DNA of 64,000 bases from Streptomyces hygroscopicus subsp. hygroscopicus (GCF_030269125.1 NZ_BSSM01000027.1:1-64000), one strand, 5' to 3'. Shown: positions 54,169 through 61,416, counted from the first letter of the stretch. Numbers and translations are program-made. Notes: generated by a model from the sequence alone, not told the origin.

Positions 54169-55358
54169 CCGTGGTCCGTACGCCGCCGCCGCTGCCGGTG
54201 CGGGACAGGTCCGCCACCCGCGCGCTGTCCCCGATGCTGACCCGGCTGGCCGAGGAACGGGCCACCGGCGTCCTGGTCCGCGAGCACGGCACCCTGTACC
54301 TCGCCGAGGGCCGGGTGGTGCACGCCGAGAGTCCCCTCGCCCCGGGCCTCGACGTGCTCCTCACGGCCCACGGCACCCTGGCGACCGCCGCCTGGCAGCG
54401 GGCCGCGGCCGCGAGCGAGGGTCCGTTGCGCGCGGCCGAACTCCTCCTGGAGTCCGGGCTGTTACCGGCGGGCGCCCTGGAGCTGTGCCATCTGGACGCG
54501 CTGTACGACGCCGGGTACTTCGCCCTCGCGCCGAGCAGCACCCCGGGCCGGTTCCACTACGACGGCGCGCCCCGCACCGGGCCGCTGCCCTCGGTCCCGG
54601 TGGTCGCGCTCGAACGCGAGACCCTGCGCCGCCGGCTGCAACTGCACCGGCTGTGGCCCGACCCGGCCGCGGACACCGCCCCCTTGGTCCGCGCGCACCC
54701 GGCCGCGGCGGCGGCCCGGCCGCCCCACGGTGACCCGGCCGCCGCGACCGCCCCGGCGCCCCACGGTGACCAGGCCGCCGCGACCGCCCCGGCGCCCCAC
54801 GGTGACCAGGCCACCGCGACCGCCCCGGCGCCCCACGGTGACCCGGCCACCGCGACCGCCCCGGCGCCCCACGGTGACCCGGCCTCGGGAACGGCTCCGG
54901 TGGGCCCGCAGGGCCCGGCCCGGGGCACCGCCCCGCCGGTCCACCCGGCCGCGGGCACCGCCCCGCCGGTCCACCCGGCCGCGGGCGCCGCCCGGCCGGT
55001 CCGGCCGGCCCCGGCCGCGGGCCGAGCGCCCGGACCCGGCGGGCGGGCGACGGGCCGCCGCGCCCGCCCCACCTCCGTCACCCCCCGCCAACGCGCGGTC
55101 CTGGACCTCGTGGACGGCACCCGTACCGCCGCGGACATCGCCCGGGAGCTGGGCCGGCAGGCGTTCCACACGCTGGTCGACGTCCGCAGGCTGGCCGCGG
55201 CCGGGCACCTGAGGCCCGCGGCCCCGCGGCCGCCCGCACCCACGACCCCCACGACCGCACCGGAACGGGCCCGGAACCCTCCCCCGCCCCTGCCCCCGGT
55301 CACCGACCCCGACATCGCGCTGCTGAAGAGGCTCAGGGATGCGCTGGAGGCGCTTTGA
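54165..55358 (+). CDS. PATAN/DUF4388-like protein with repeat linker and winged-helix C-terminus
   Basis: A 397-aa protein of unknown function. Residues ~15-140 resemble a DUF4388 (PATAN) domain: LTRLAEERATGVLVREHGTL, YLAEGRVVHAESPLAPGLDV. Residues ~187-285 are a low-complexity Ala/Pro/His linker including five 12-residue repeats. The C-terminal ~80 residues contain RQRAVLDLVDGTRTAADIAR, then ELGRQAFHTLVDVRRLAAAG, a winged-helix-like segment comparable to the CvnC (DUF742) proteins of Streptomyces conservons. It lies between roadblock genes and overlaps the first by four bases. It is probably an adaptor; the assignment is by eye. Confidence 0.65.
   Translation: MTVVRTPPPLPVRDRSATRALSPMLTRLAEERATGVLVREHGTLYLAEGRVVHAESPLAPGLDVLLTAHGTLATAAWQRAAAASEGPLRAAELLLESGLLPAGALELCHLDALYDAGYFALAPSSTPGRFHYDGAPRTGPLPSVPVVALERETLRRRLQLHRLWPDPAADTAPLVRAHPAAAAARPPHGDPAAATAPAPHGDQAAATAPAPHGDQATATAPAPHGDPATATAPAPHGDPASGTAPVGPQGPARGTAPPVHPAAGTAPPVHPAAGAARPVRPAPAAGRAPGPGGRATGRRARPTSVTPRQRAVLDLVDGTRTAADIARELGRQAFHTLVDVRRLAAAGHLRPAAPRPPAPTTPTTAPERARNPPPPLPPVTDPDIALLKRLRDALEAL
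54723..54902 (+). repeat. Five 36-bp in-frame tandem repeats
   Basis: Units start at 54723, 54759, 54795, 54831 and 54867; the first four are nearly identical (1-2 base changes) and the fifth has diverged in its second half. Each encodes a dodecapeptide close to PHGDPAAATAPA. A second, 30-bp repeat with the peptide PPVHPAAGTA follows at about 54925-55014. The near-identity indicates recent expansion. Confidence 0.85.
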
Positions 55359-55389
55359 ACGGCCACGCCCCGCCGAGAGGAGAGAGCTG

Positions 55390-55881
55390 ATGGTGTCCGA
55401 GGACGACCTCCGGACCGTCCTGGAGGAGCTGCACCGGCTGCGCACCCGGGTGCCGCAGCTCACCGGCGCGCTCACGGCCGGCGTCGACGGACTCGTCGTC
55501 GCCCATGACACGCCCGGCGTCGACCCCGAGGGGCTCGCGGCGCTGACCGCGGCCGCGCTCGGCGTCGCCGTACGGGTCGCCGACGCCACCGGCAACGGCG
55601 GCCTGCGCGAACTGCTGGTGCGCGGCGAGCGCGGCTACGTCGCCACCTACGCGGCCGGCCGCAGCGCCGTACTGACCCTGCTCGCGCAGGACCGGGTCAA
55701 CGTCGGCCGGCTGCATCTGGAGGGCCGCCGCTCCGGCGCCCGGATCGGCGAACTCCTGGACGCCGCCGAGGCCGCGGCCGCCGCCCGCGACGCCTCCGCA
55801 CGCCAGACCTCCGCTCCCGCGCGCGCCCGGAGCACCCGGACGCCGCGCACGACCACCGCACGCACCACGACCGACAGTTGA
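55390..55881 (+). CDS. Roadblock/LC7-like protein 2
   Basis: A 163-aa protein. Residues ~5-120 look like a roadblock domain of the CvnB type: DLRTVLEELHRLRTRVPQLT, GALTAGVDGLVVAHDTPGVD, then AALTAAALGVAVRVADATGN and GYVATYAAGRSAVLTLLAQD. A basic Ala/Arg/Thr tail of ~40 residues follows. Of the three roadblock proteins this one is closest to the conservon type. GGAGAG lies just upstream of the ATG; a GTG one codon later is also possible. It is 31 nt after the adaptor gene. Confidence 0.75.
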   Translation: MVSEDDLRTVLEELHRLRTRVPQLTGALTAGVDGLVVAHDTPGVDPEGLAALTAAALGVAVRVADATGNGGLRELLVRGERGYVATYAAGRSAVLTLLAQDRVNVGRLHLEGRRSGARIGELLDAAEAAAAARDASARQTSAPARARSTRTPRTTTARTTTDS

Positions 55882-55892
55882 GAGGACCCGAC

Positions 55893-56267
55893 ATGGCCAA
55901 CACCGAGACCGCCCTCAAAGAGGCGCTGACCTCGATCGAGGGCGCCACCGGCGTCGCGCTCGTCGACTACACCAGCGGGATGGCGCTGGGCACGATGGGC
56001 GGCAGCAAGACCTTCGACCTGAACGTGGCCGCCGCCGGCAACACCGATGTGATCCGCGCCAAGATGCGCACGATGGAGATGCTGGGCCTCAAGAGCGAGA
56101 TCGAGGACATCCTCATCACGCTCTCCGACCAGTACCACCTGATCCGCCTCCTCCAGGGGCGCGGCGGCAACGGCCTGTTCCTCTACCTGGTCCTGGACTC
56201 CACCCGCGCCAACCTGGCGATGGCCCGCCACCAGCTGAAGCGGATCGAGGAGGACCTGGAGGTCTAG
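55893..56267 (+). CDS. Roadblock/LC7-like protein 3
   Basis: A 124-aa protein, paralogous to roadblock protein 1: ALTSIEGATGVALVDYTSGM, ALGTMGGSKTFDLNVAAAGN, then RTMEMLGLKSEIEDILITLS and GNGLFLYLVLDSTRANLAMA. Compared with the others it is well conserved-looking and has no low-complexity tail. It starts 11 nt after roadblock 2 and completes the four-gene cassette. The neighbour downstream is convergent, 10 nt away. Confidence 0.82.
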   Translation: MANTETALKEALTSIEGATGVALVDYTSGMALGTMGGSKTFDLNVAAAGNTDVIRAKMRTMEMLGLKSEIEDILITLSDQYHLIRLLQGRGGNGLFLYLVLDSTRANLAMARHQLKRIEEDLEV

Positions 56268-56277
56268 GACCGCCCGG

Positions 56278-56916
56278 TCAGACGAGGGCCGCGGTACGGC
56301 GGCGCGCCCCGCCCGGGGCCGCGTCGCCGGCCGCGACACCCGTACCGCGCAGGCCCCTGACCGCCTTGCCCGCCGGGCGGCCGCCCCGCCGGTCGAGCCA
56401 GTCGACGCGCACCCAGAGCAGGGTCTCCAGGGCCCGTTCGCGCCGCCCGAGCCACGCCGCCTTCCACCACAGCCCGGCGCCGCACCCGGCCAGCAGCAGC
56501 CCGCCCGCGACCGGCACCACGAAGGCCGAGCCGATCGCGACGACCCAGGCCGACACGAGCCACCAGCGGTGCCCGCGGCGCCAGGCGCGCACGGTCACCG
56601 CGCGGTCCTGGAGCACGTCGTGCCTGCCCGCGCGGACGACGCCCCGGGCGAGCGCGTCGTACCGGCGCCGGCGCGCCGACGCGACCACCGCCGCGCCGAC
56701 GACGAAGAGCGCGACCCCGGCGAGCACCCCGATCCGGCGCCCCGTCAGTCCCTCGGGCACGGCGCCGACTCCGGCGGCCACCACCCCGAACCACCACAGC
56801 GGGGCGGCCCCCGCCCGTACGACGACGGCCACCCGGGCCAGTCCGTGTCCTCCGCGTACTCCGCGTACTCCGCGTACTCCGCGTTCGCCGTCTTCTCTGC
56901 GTCCCGCGCGCGCCAC
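56278..56916 (-). CDS. Small membrane protein of unknown function
   Basis: A 212-aa protein with four predicted transmembrane helices in two pairs (residues ~40-85 and ~117-160), separated by an Arg-rich cytosolic loop. The GTG at 56916 is selected because GGGAGG lies 5 nt upstream; further upstream in-frame starts lack such a site. The N-terminal region encodes RGVRGVRGVRG from four 9-base repeats (56850-56885). No family is recognised. It is convergent with the roadblock cassette. Confidence 0.65.
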   Translation of the reverse strand: MARAGRREDGERGVRGVRGVRGGHGLARVAVVVRAGAAPLWWFGVVAAGVGAVPEGLTGRRIGVLAGVALFVVGAAVVASARRRRYDALARGVVRAGRHDVLQDRAVTVRAWRRGHRWWLVSAWVVAIGSAFVVPVAGGLLLAGCGAGLWWKAAWLGRRERALETLLWVRVDWLDRRGGRPAGKAVRGLRGTGVAAGDAAPGGARRRTAALV

Positions 56917-57005
56917 GTCAGCCTCCCGTGTCACGAGTCCCCAGCGGTGTCTGTCCGGCGGGGACTCTAACGGGAGAACGTGAGACGAACCTGAGAGGAC
57001 CGGGT

Positions 57006-57848
57006 TCACTCCACGAAGAGACCCCGCGCGGCGGCCTTCGCGTCGAACTCCTCCAGACGGGCCTGCGCGTCCGGCAGGTCGTCGCAGACCGCCTCCAGCA
57101 GCACCCGGCCCAGCAGCATGGGCGCGCACGCGGTGTCGAAGGCGAGACCGGTGCCGACGGCGGCGGGCAGCAGCAGGTCCGAGTACTTGGCGACGGGCGC
57201 GAAGGCGGAGTCCGCGACGGTGACGACGGTCAGGCCCACGTCCTTGGCGTAGGCGAGGGTGTCGACCACCTCGCGCGGATGCCGGGGCAGCGCGAAGCAC
57301 AGCAGGGCGCTGGCGCCCGCGCGGACGGCGGCGTCGACGCGGTCCTGGATCATCGTGCCGCCCTCGTCGAGCAGGCGGACGTCCGGGTGGACCTTGGCGG
57401 CGAAGTACGCGAAGCCGTACGCCTGGGAGGCGGCGGCGCGCAGCCCGAGCACCGGCAGCGGGCGCGAGGCCGCGAGGACCCGGCCCGCCTGCCGCACCGG
57501 ACGCGGATCGGCGAGCAGCTCCGCGAGGTGCCGCAGGTTCTCGATCTCGGCCTCGACGGCGAGCTGGTACTCGTTGTGCGCGCCGTTCTCCGGCGCGGGC
57601 TCGGCGGGCACGACCTCGCGCAGATGCCGGCGCAGCGCGGGATACCCGTCGAAGCCGAGGGCGACCGCGAACCGGGTCACCGACGGCTGGCTGACCCCGG
57701 CCAGTTCGGCCAGCTCCACGCTGGAGAGGAAGGGCACGTCGGCGGCGCGCCGCACCATGCTGTGCGCGATACGACGCTGGGTCGGCGTGAGCCGGTGGCC
57801 CTCGAAGAGCGCCTGCAACCGGTTGGCCGGGCTGTCGGTCCCGCTCAT
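57006..57848 (-). CDS. MurR/RpiR family transcriptional regulator
   Basis: A 280-aa regulator: an N-terminal helix-turn-helix (residues ~1-80; LSSVELAELAGVSQPSVTRF, AVALGFDGYPALRRHLREVV) and a C-terminal SIS sugar-phosphate-binding domain (~125-265; LGLRAAASQAYGFAYFAAKV, ALLCFALPRHPREVVDTLAY). The ATG at 57848 is chosen over the adjacent GTG because GGGGGAG is 6 nt upstream. Such regulators usually sense a phosphosugar or amino sugar. A perfect 20-bp palindrome lies 90 nt upstream and may be its own operator. Confidence 0.87.
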   Translation of the reverse strand: MSGTDSPANRLQALFEGHRLTPTQRRIAHSMVRRAADVPFLSSVELAELAGVSQPSVTRFAVALGFDGYPALRRHLREVVPAEPAPENGAHNEYQLAVEAEIENLRHLAELLADPRPVRQAGRVLAASRPLPVLGLRAAASQAYGFAYFAAKVHPDVRLLDEGGTMIQDRVDAAVRAGASALLCFALPRHPREVVDTLAYAKDVGLTVVTVADSAFAPVAKYSDLLLPAAVGTGLAFDTACAPMLLGRVLLEAVCDDLPDAQARLEEFDAKAAARGLFVE

Positions 57849-58319
57849 CACGTACTCCCCCTCGGATCCTCGACGCCCCGGGAGAGTACAGCGCCGAGGC
57901 CGTGCCGGACACGGACCGGATATTCAGACAAGGTTTCGCTGTATACCGTTATACAGCCTGGACCCGCGCGGCCGCGCCCCTCCTCCCTTCCGGCCCGGAG
58001 AAGCCGCCCCCGCGCATCGGGGACCCGGCCGACCGCACCGGAACACCGCGGCGATGCCGCGCCCCGGCGTGGAACGGGAGCCGCTCGCCTCGGACCGCTC
58101 GCCGAACGGCTGCCGGGAGTGACGACGGGCGCGGGGCACGACCGGGGTTCCGTGCGGCACCGCCCAAGGAGACGCCGCACAGGAAGACGCCGTTCAAGAG
58201 CCGGTATCGCGGCGGCGATGATCCGCCGAGGAAACGACCAAGTGTCGCTAAACAGACACCCAGAGTGATGGCACGCCTGCTTACGGTGAACACTACTGGC
58301 ACGACACCGAGGAAGCGTC
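57849..58319. other. Divergent regulatory region between rpiR-type and carbonic anhydrase genes
   Basis: A 471-base region without a supportable gene. It holds the palindrome at 57938-57957 and a second small inverted repeat GTGTC-N8-GACAC at 58242-58259, 60 nt before the carbonic anhydrase ATG. The middle part (57960-58190) is G+C rich and featureless. Confidence 0.45.
57938..57957. promoter_or_regulatory. Operator-like palindrome upstream of the RpiR-type regulator
   Basis: Two perfect 8-base arms, GCTGTATA (57938-57945) and TATACAGC (57950-57957), are separated by CCGT. The A+T-rich element stands out in its G+C-rich surroundings and lies 90 nt upstream of the RpiR-type start. Autoregulation is the simplest reading. 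Confidence 0.5.
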
Positions 58320-58964
58320 ATGGCCACCCCCCACCGGGCCTTACGGACGCCGACCGCGCCCGCACCCCGTCCCCACCGTCCCTCCCTCGTCCCCCCGCGC
58401 GGCGCGGACGAGCCCCGGCCCGCCGCCGCGGCCGTCCTGGACGAACTCCTCGCCGGCAACGTCCGCTACGCCCGCGGCCATGCCCGGCGGCCGTACGGCC
58501 GTCCCACCGGGCGGCGGCCGCACGCGGTGGTCCTCGGCTGCGTGGACGCCCCCGCCCCGCCGGAGCTGGTCCTCGACCAGGCGCTCGGGGAGCTGCTGTG
58601 CGTCCGCACCGCCGGGCAGGTGCTGGACGAGGCCGTGCTCGGCTCCGTGCAGTACGGCGTCCAGGAACTCGGCGCACCGCTCGTGCTGGTCCTCGGACAC
58701 GAGCGGTGCGCCGCGGTCGCCGCCACACTGGAGCGGCTGCGCACCGGGGCGCCGGTGCCGGCCCATCTGGAGCTGCTGGTCGAGGAGATCGCCCCGGCCG
58801 CCCGGCGCACCCGGGGCCGGCCCGGCGACTGGGCGGAGCACACCCTGCGGGCCCAGACCACATGGGTGCGGGACGCGATCAGGGCCGATCCCGCCTTCGG
58901 GGCCGCCCGGGTGGTGGCCGCGCGGCTCGACGCCGGGTCGGGGCTGGTGTCACTGCTTCCCTGA
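58320..58964 (+). CDS. Beta-class carbonic anhydrase-like protein with altered active site
   Basis: A 214-aa protein of the beta-carbonic anhydrase family. Zinc ligands are present: Cys74 in VVLGCVDAPAPPELVLDQAL, His127 and Cys130 in VLVLGHERCAAVAATLERLR; LLCVRTAGQVLDEAVLGSVQ is also typical. In the usual CxDSR motif Asp76 is kept but Ser-Arg is Ala77-Pro78, so the Asp-Arg dyad needed for the open active site is broken. It may be inactive, differently regulated, or act on another substrate (CS2/COS hydrolases belong to this fold). The first ~30 residues are a Pro/Arg-rich extension. Confidence 0.83.
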   Translation: MATPHRALRTPTAPAPRPHRPSLVPPRGADEPRPAAAAVLDELLAGNVRYARGHARRPYGRPTGRRPHAVVLGCVDAPAPPELVLDQALGELLCVRTAGQVLDEAVLGSVQYGVQELGAPLVLVLGHERCAAVAATLERLRTGAPVPAHLELLVEEIAPAARRTRGRPGDWAEHTLRAQTTWVRDAIRADPAFGAARVVAARLDAGSGLVSLLP

Positions 58965-59036
58965 GGGGTTCGCACCACCCCTACAGGGGGGCTTTCCCCA
59001 GTGCGGCGGGGGCCCGGCGTTTTCTAGGGTGAGCAC

Positions 59037-59483
59037 ATGAGCGCACGTGACCCGCAGGACGTCGGACTCAAGGGCGACGCCGAGCTGCGGAAGGACCTCG
59101 ACGCGACCGTCCGGGCCCGCAGGGACCTGGGGGACGACTACGACTCCGCCCTGGTCGAGTCCTTCCTGGAGAAGGTGGAGCAGCGGCTCGACGGCGCGGT
59201 GGACCGCCGGGTGCGGCGGCAGCTGGCAGAGCAGCAGATGGCGGCCGCGCGTGGCACCACCCGGCACCCGAACCCGGTGGACTCCTGGGGCGAGCGGTAC
59301 GGGTTCGCCCTGCTCACCCTGGTCCTGGCCATCCCGCTGTCCGCCATCGCCGGCGCCCTCACGGGCCGCGCCGGCATGGTGGTCGCGTGGATCGGGATCG
59401 TCGGTGTCAACGCGGCCCAGGCGATACGCCAGCGCCCGGAGCTGCTGTCCGGGCTGCGGTCCCGGTCCGGCGGGGACGACTGA
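59037..59483 (+). CDS. Small membrane protein with N-terminal helical domain
   Basis: A 148-aa protein. Residues 1-~70 are charged and helical (ELRKDLDATVRARRDLGDDY, DSALVESFLEKVEQRLDGAV) with coiled-coil character, and two transmembrane helices follow (ALLTLVLAIPLSAIAGALTG; GMVVAWIGIVGVNAAQAIRQ). The function is unknown; such proteins are common in streptomycetes near regulatory genes. The ATG at 59037 lies 72 nt after the carbonic anhydrase gene. Confidence 0.72.
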   Translation: MSARDPQDVGLKGDAELRKDLDATVRARRDLGDDYDSALVESFLEKVEQRLDGAVDRRVRRQLAEQQMAAARGTTRHPNPVDSWGERYGFALLTLVLAIPLSAIAGALTGRAGMVVAWIGIVGVNAAQAIRQRPELLSGLRSRSGGDD

Positions 59484-59605
59484 CGGTCCACCGGGGGCGA
59501 GCAGCCCCGGCGGACCATGGATACCGGGAGGAATCGCGCCCCGTGACTCCTTGGCCGCCGGGCGGAGGCCGCGCCCGGGGGCTCCCTGACCGCCGAGGGA
59601 TTATG

Positions 59606-59660
59606 CGCGGGGACCGCCGCACCCCCGTTACCGGGGGGCGGGACGACGGCGGTCCCCGCG
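59606..59660 (+). terminator. Terminator with nested hairpin
   Basis: Fourteen bases (59606-59619) pair perfectly with 59647-59660, and an inner stem of CCCCCG with CGGGGG forms inside the loop. It lies 120 nt past the stop of the small membrane protein gene. Confidence 0.65.
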
Positions 59661-59972
59661 AGGGACGCGGGCCGGGTCAGGGCCGAGCCGCGCATCCTGG
59701 GCGTCCATGGAGGTCCGGGAGCCGCTCCGGAGGTCCGTGACGCCGACACCCACTAATGTGCCGGACGCGTGTTAAGCGGGTGCTGCGCGCACGTGACGCC
59801 TTCGTACCACTTCCGCGTCGATTCGAACGGCCGCGGTCATCCCGGGTTCGCCGAGGTCACGGGCTCGCGGGCGAGGGACCGGGAACGCCGCCCGTCAGAT
59901 CGGCAGGTCCCGGCCGGGACCGTCCTCGGCACCGGGCCACACCCGCTGACCGGCGGCCGATCAGCCGACGCC

Positions 59973-60052
59973 CCGGGGCCCGGGGCTCCGGGGCCCGGGG
60001 CTCCGGGGCCCGGGGCTCCGGGGCCCGGGGCTCCGGGGCCCGGTCGGGCGCG
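59973..60052. repeat. 15-bp G+C-rich tandem repeat
   Basis: About five exact copies of a 15-base unit, GGGGCCCGGGGCTCC, run without interruption. The unit is itself nearly self-complementary (GGGGCCC), so the tract can fold in many registers. It lies in non-coding DNA 35 bases from the stop of the leftward accessory gene (60087). Confidence 0.85.
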
Positions 60053-60086
60053 GAAGCCGGTGGTGCGGCCGGAGTGGGATGCCGGC

Positions 60087-60503
60087 TCACAGGGTGAGGC
60101 GGTCGGCCGCCGCCTGGATGGCCGTGTCCTCGGGGTCGGCGTACTGCCACTCGCACCGCCCGGGATGCCCCTTGAAGAGGGTGCAGCCCGTGGCCAGGGG
60201 GTTCGGCCTGTTCATGCAGCACTCGATGTCCTCGATCCACTGCGCGGACGCCCCGTCGCGCCAGCACACGAAGACATCGGAGTCCGGAGCCGCGCTCGCG
60301 CCGGTGCGGAGGAACGCCATGTGGTGGTCGTGCGGCACGTCTTCGAGCATGCACCGGAGCGACGGCGACGGCGCCCAGTCGATGTCCGCACGCGGGGACG
60401 GAATCTGCTGCGCGAGGGCTCGGACGGCGTCGTCCAAGCCGGTCGTGGCCTTGCATCGGAACATCGTGGGCTCCCGGGCGTGGTCGCAATGAAGGGCGGT
60501 CAT
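60087..60503 (-). CDS. Unknown accessory protein, Cys/His-rich
   Basis: A 138-aa protein with no recognised family. It has scattered Cys, His and Trp residues: LHCDHAREPTMFRCKATTGL, then WIEDIECCMNRPNPLATGCT and FKGHPGRCEWQYADPEDTA. A zinc-binding or phage-like function is conceivable. The ATG at 60503 overlaps the upstream gene's stop (ATGA), which supports this start over a longer frame. It is the last of four coupled small genes and runs to 35 nt from the 15-bp repeat. Confidence 0.62.
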   Translation of the reverse strand: MTALHCDHAREPTMFRCKATTGLDDAVRALAQQIPSPRADIDWAPSPSLRCMLEDVPHDHHMAFLRTGASAAPDSDVFVCWRDGASAQWIEDIECCMNRPNPLATGCTLFKGHPGRCEWQYADPEDTAIQAAADRLTL

Positions 60504-60688
60504 GTGGCGGGACGCCGGTCCCGCTGCTGGTTGCACTGGTGGATGTAGGTCCGTACGAATGCGCAGCAGTCCTCGCAGGCGTAGGCCGGCGCGCGCTGTC
60601 CGTCGTGCTCGACCGGACCGATCCAGAAGACGTACGTGGTGTGGCGGCACAGGAGGCAGAAGCCTCGCGTCAAAGGCCGGGACCTCAT
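60500..60688 (-). CDS. Small zinc-ribbon-like protein
   Basis: A 62-aa protein with two Cys pairs, GFCLLCRHTTYVFW and YACEDCCAFVRTYIHQCN, suggesting a zinc ribbon. The ATG at 60688 overlaps the stop of the 49-aa gene (ATGA), and its own stop overlaps the next ATG; these couplings are the best evidence that it is real. A GTG 12 codons upstream would give a Pro-rich extension. Function unknown. Confidence 0.6.
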   Translation of the reverse strand: MRSRPLTRGFCLLCRHTTYVFWIGPVEHDGQRAPAYACEDCCAFVRTYIHQCNQQRDRRPAT

Positions 60689-60834
60689 GGGCGGTTGCGG
60701 TGGCGGTGCCTCGGGCACTGGCACGGCGGCCAGGCGCTGGAGAACTCCGGCGCCTTGAGGGGAGTCACCTCGTGCTCCTCGCGCACGACGTGCCGGTTCC
60801 CCTGGCGGTCCACCCGGTACACCGAAAGGGTCAT
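60685..60834 (-). CDS. Small accessory protein, 49 aa
   Basis: A 49-residue protein: MTLSVYRVDRQGNRHVVREE, then HEVTPLKAPEFSSAWPPCQC. This type, with a VYRVDRxG start and a PPCxCxRC-like end, is a familiar streptomycete small protein of unknown role, often next to XRE regulators or in mobile regions; here the last Cys is missing. It starts 3 nt after the 152-aa gene and overlaps the next gene. Confidence 0.6.
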   Translation of the reverse strand: MTLSVYRVDRQGNRHVVREEHEVTPLKAPEFSSAWPPCQCPRHRHRNRP

Positions 60835-60836
60835 CG

Positions 60837-61295
60837 TCAAGCCTTGATCACCCTGGCCCTGACCCCGGCCTCGACCGTCAGGATCAGCTCGTCCGCGTGG
60901 TCGAGCCCCAGGCCGTCGCGGAAGGCGAGGCGCGGCCCCCAGGCCGTCTGGATGACCTCCAGGTCGACCAGCCAACCGGCCTCGCGGAAGGCGGACTTCA
61001 GCCGGGCCAGCAGGTCGTCCGGCCTCCGCTCACGCGTCACGGGTCTCACCGGCGCGCCTGTCGGGCGCTCGTCGGCATGCTTCTGCCGCAGGACCAGCCC
61101 GTCGAGCAGCAGATCGAGGAGGGCCCGCCCCTGCCTCACGTCGCAGTCGCCCAGGCGGATGACGGACTCCCGGCTCCCGTTCGGGGCCAACGCGGCATGG
61201 AACCGGGGGAGTTCGATGGCGGCCTCGTTCAGGACCGCCGCGAGCGAGTTGGTGATCTCCGCGACCTCGACGGCCGTGCTGGTGTGGGGATGCAT
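60837..61295 (-). CDS. Unknown accessory protein, 152 aa
   Basis: No family recognised. It starts MHPHTSTAVEVAEITNSLAA. A helical N-terminal half is followed by a basic linker (PVRPVTRERRPDDLLARLKS) and a C-terminal strand-rich part (GWLVDLEVIQTAWGPRLAFR). No Cys-rich or membrane region. It is the first gene of the four-gene leftward unit and is divergent from the XRE regulator; AAAGG lies 8 nt before its ATG. DNA binding or antitoxin function is only a guess and not asserted. Confidence 0.62.
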   Translation of the reverse strand: MHPHTSTAVEVAEITNSLAAVLNEAAIELPRFHAALAPNGSRESVIRLGDCDVRQGRALLDLLLDGLVLRQKHADERPTGAPVRPVTRERRPDDLLARLKSAFREAGWLVDLEVIQTAWGPRLAFRDGLGLDHADELILTVEAGVRARVIKA

Positions 61296-61324
61296 CGCCC
61301 AGCCTTTCTCAACCACTCCTCTGT

Positions 61325-61366
61325 GTAGCGGAATCGCTACCGTGCGCCTTCAGCGTGACCTAGAGT
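61325..61366 (+). promoter_or_regulatory. Operator palindrome and -10 element for the XRE regulator
   Basis: GTAGCG-GAAT-CGCTAC (61325-61340) is a perfect six-base-arm palindrome. TAGAGT (61361-61366), a good streptomycete -10, lies 21 bases further on, with no clear -35, as expected for a repressed or activator-dependent promoter. The region also serves the divergent accessory operon. Confidence 0.45.
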
Positions 61367-61416
61367 GGAAGTCCCTTCAACTGGTCAGGCTGGAACGGAA
61401 GGATGTCGAGCGTCCC

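Larger units (their letters stand above)
59484..60086. other. Intergenic stretch with terminator and G+C tandem repeat
   Basis: About 600 bases without a supportable gene. It contains the strong double hairpin at 59606-59660 and the 15-bp tandem repeat at 59973-60052. The part between them is unremarkable. It marks the border between the core genes and the accessory block that follows. Confidence 0.45.

Noticed and set aside
54723..54902. CRISPR array
   Set aside because: The 36-bp units are contiguous without spacers, keep the reading frame and encode a peptide repeat inside a gene.
59810..59850. tRNA-like TTCGAA segment
   Set aside because: Only the T-loop-like hexamer is present; no acceptor stem, anticodon stem or CCA-compatible end could be folded around it, so no tRNA or attachment site is called.
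60502..61416. N-terminal extension of the XRE regulator by about 305 codons
   Set aside because: The open frame runs antisense through three other small genes; the family start motif and helix-turn-helix begin after the TTG at 61417.
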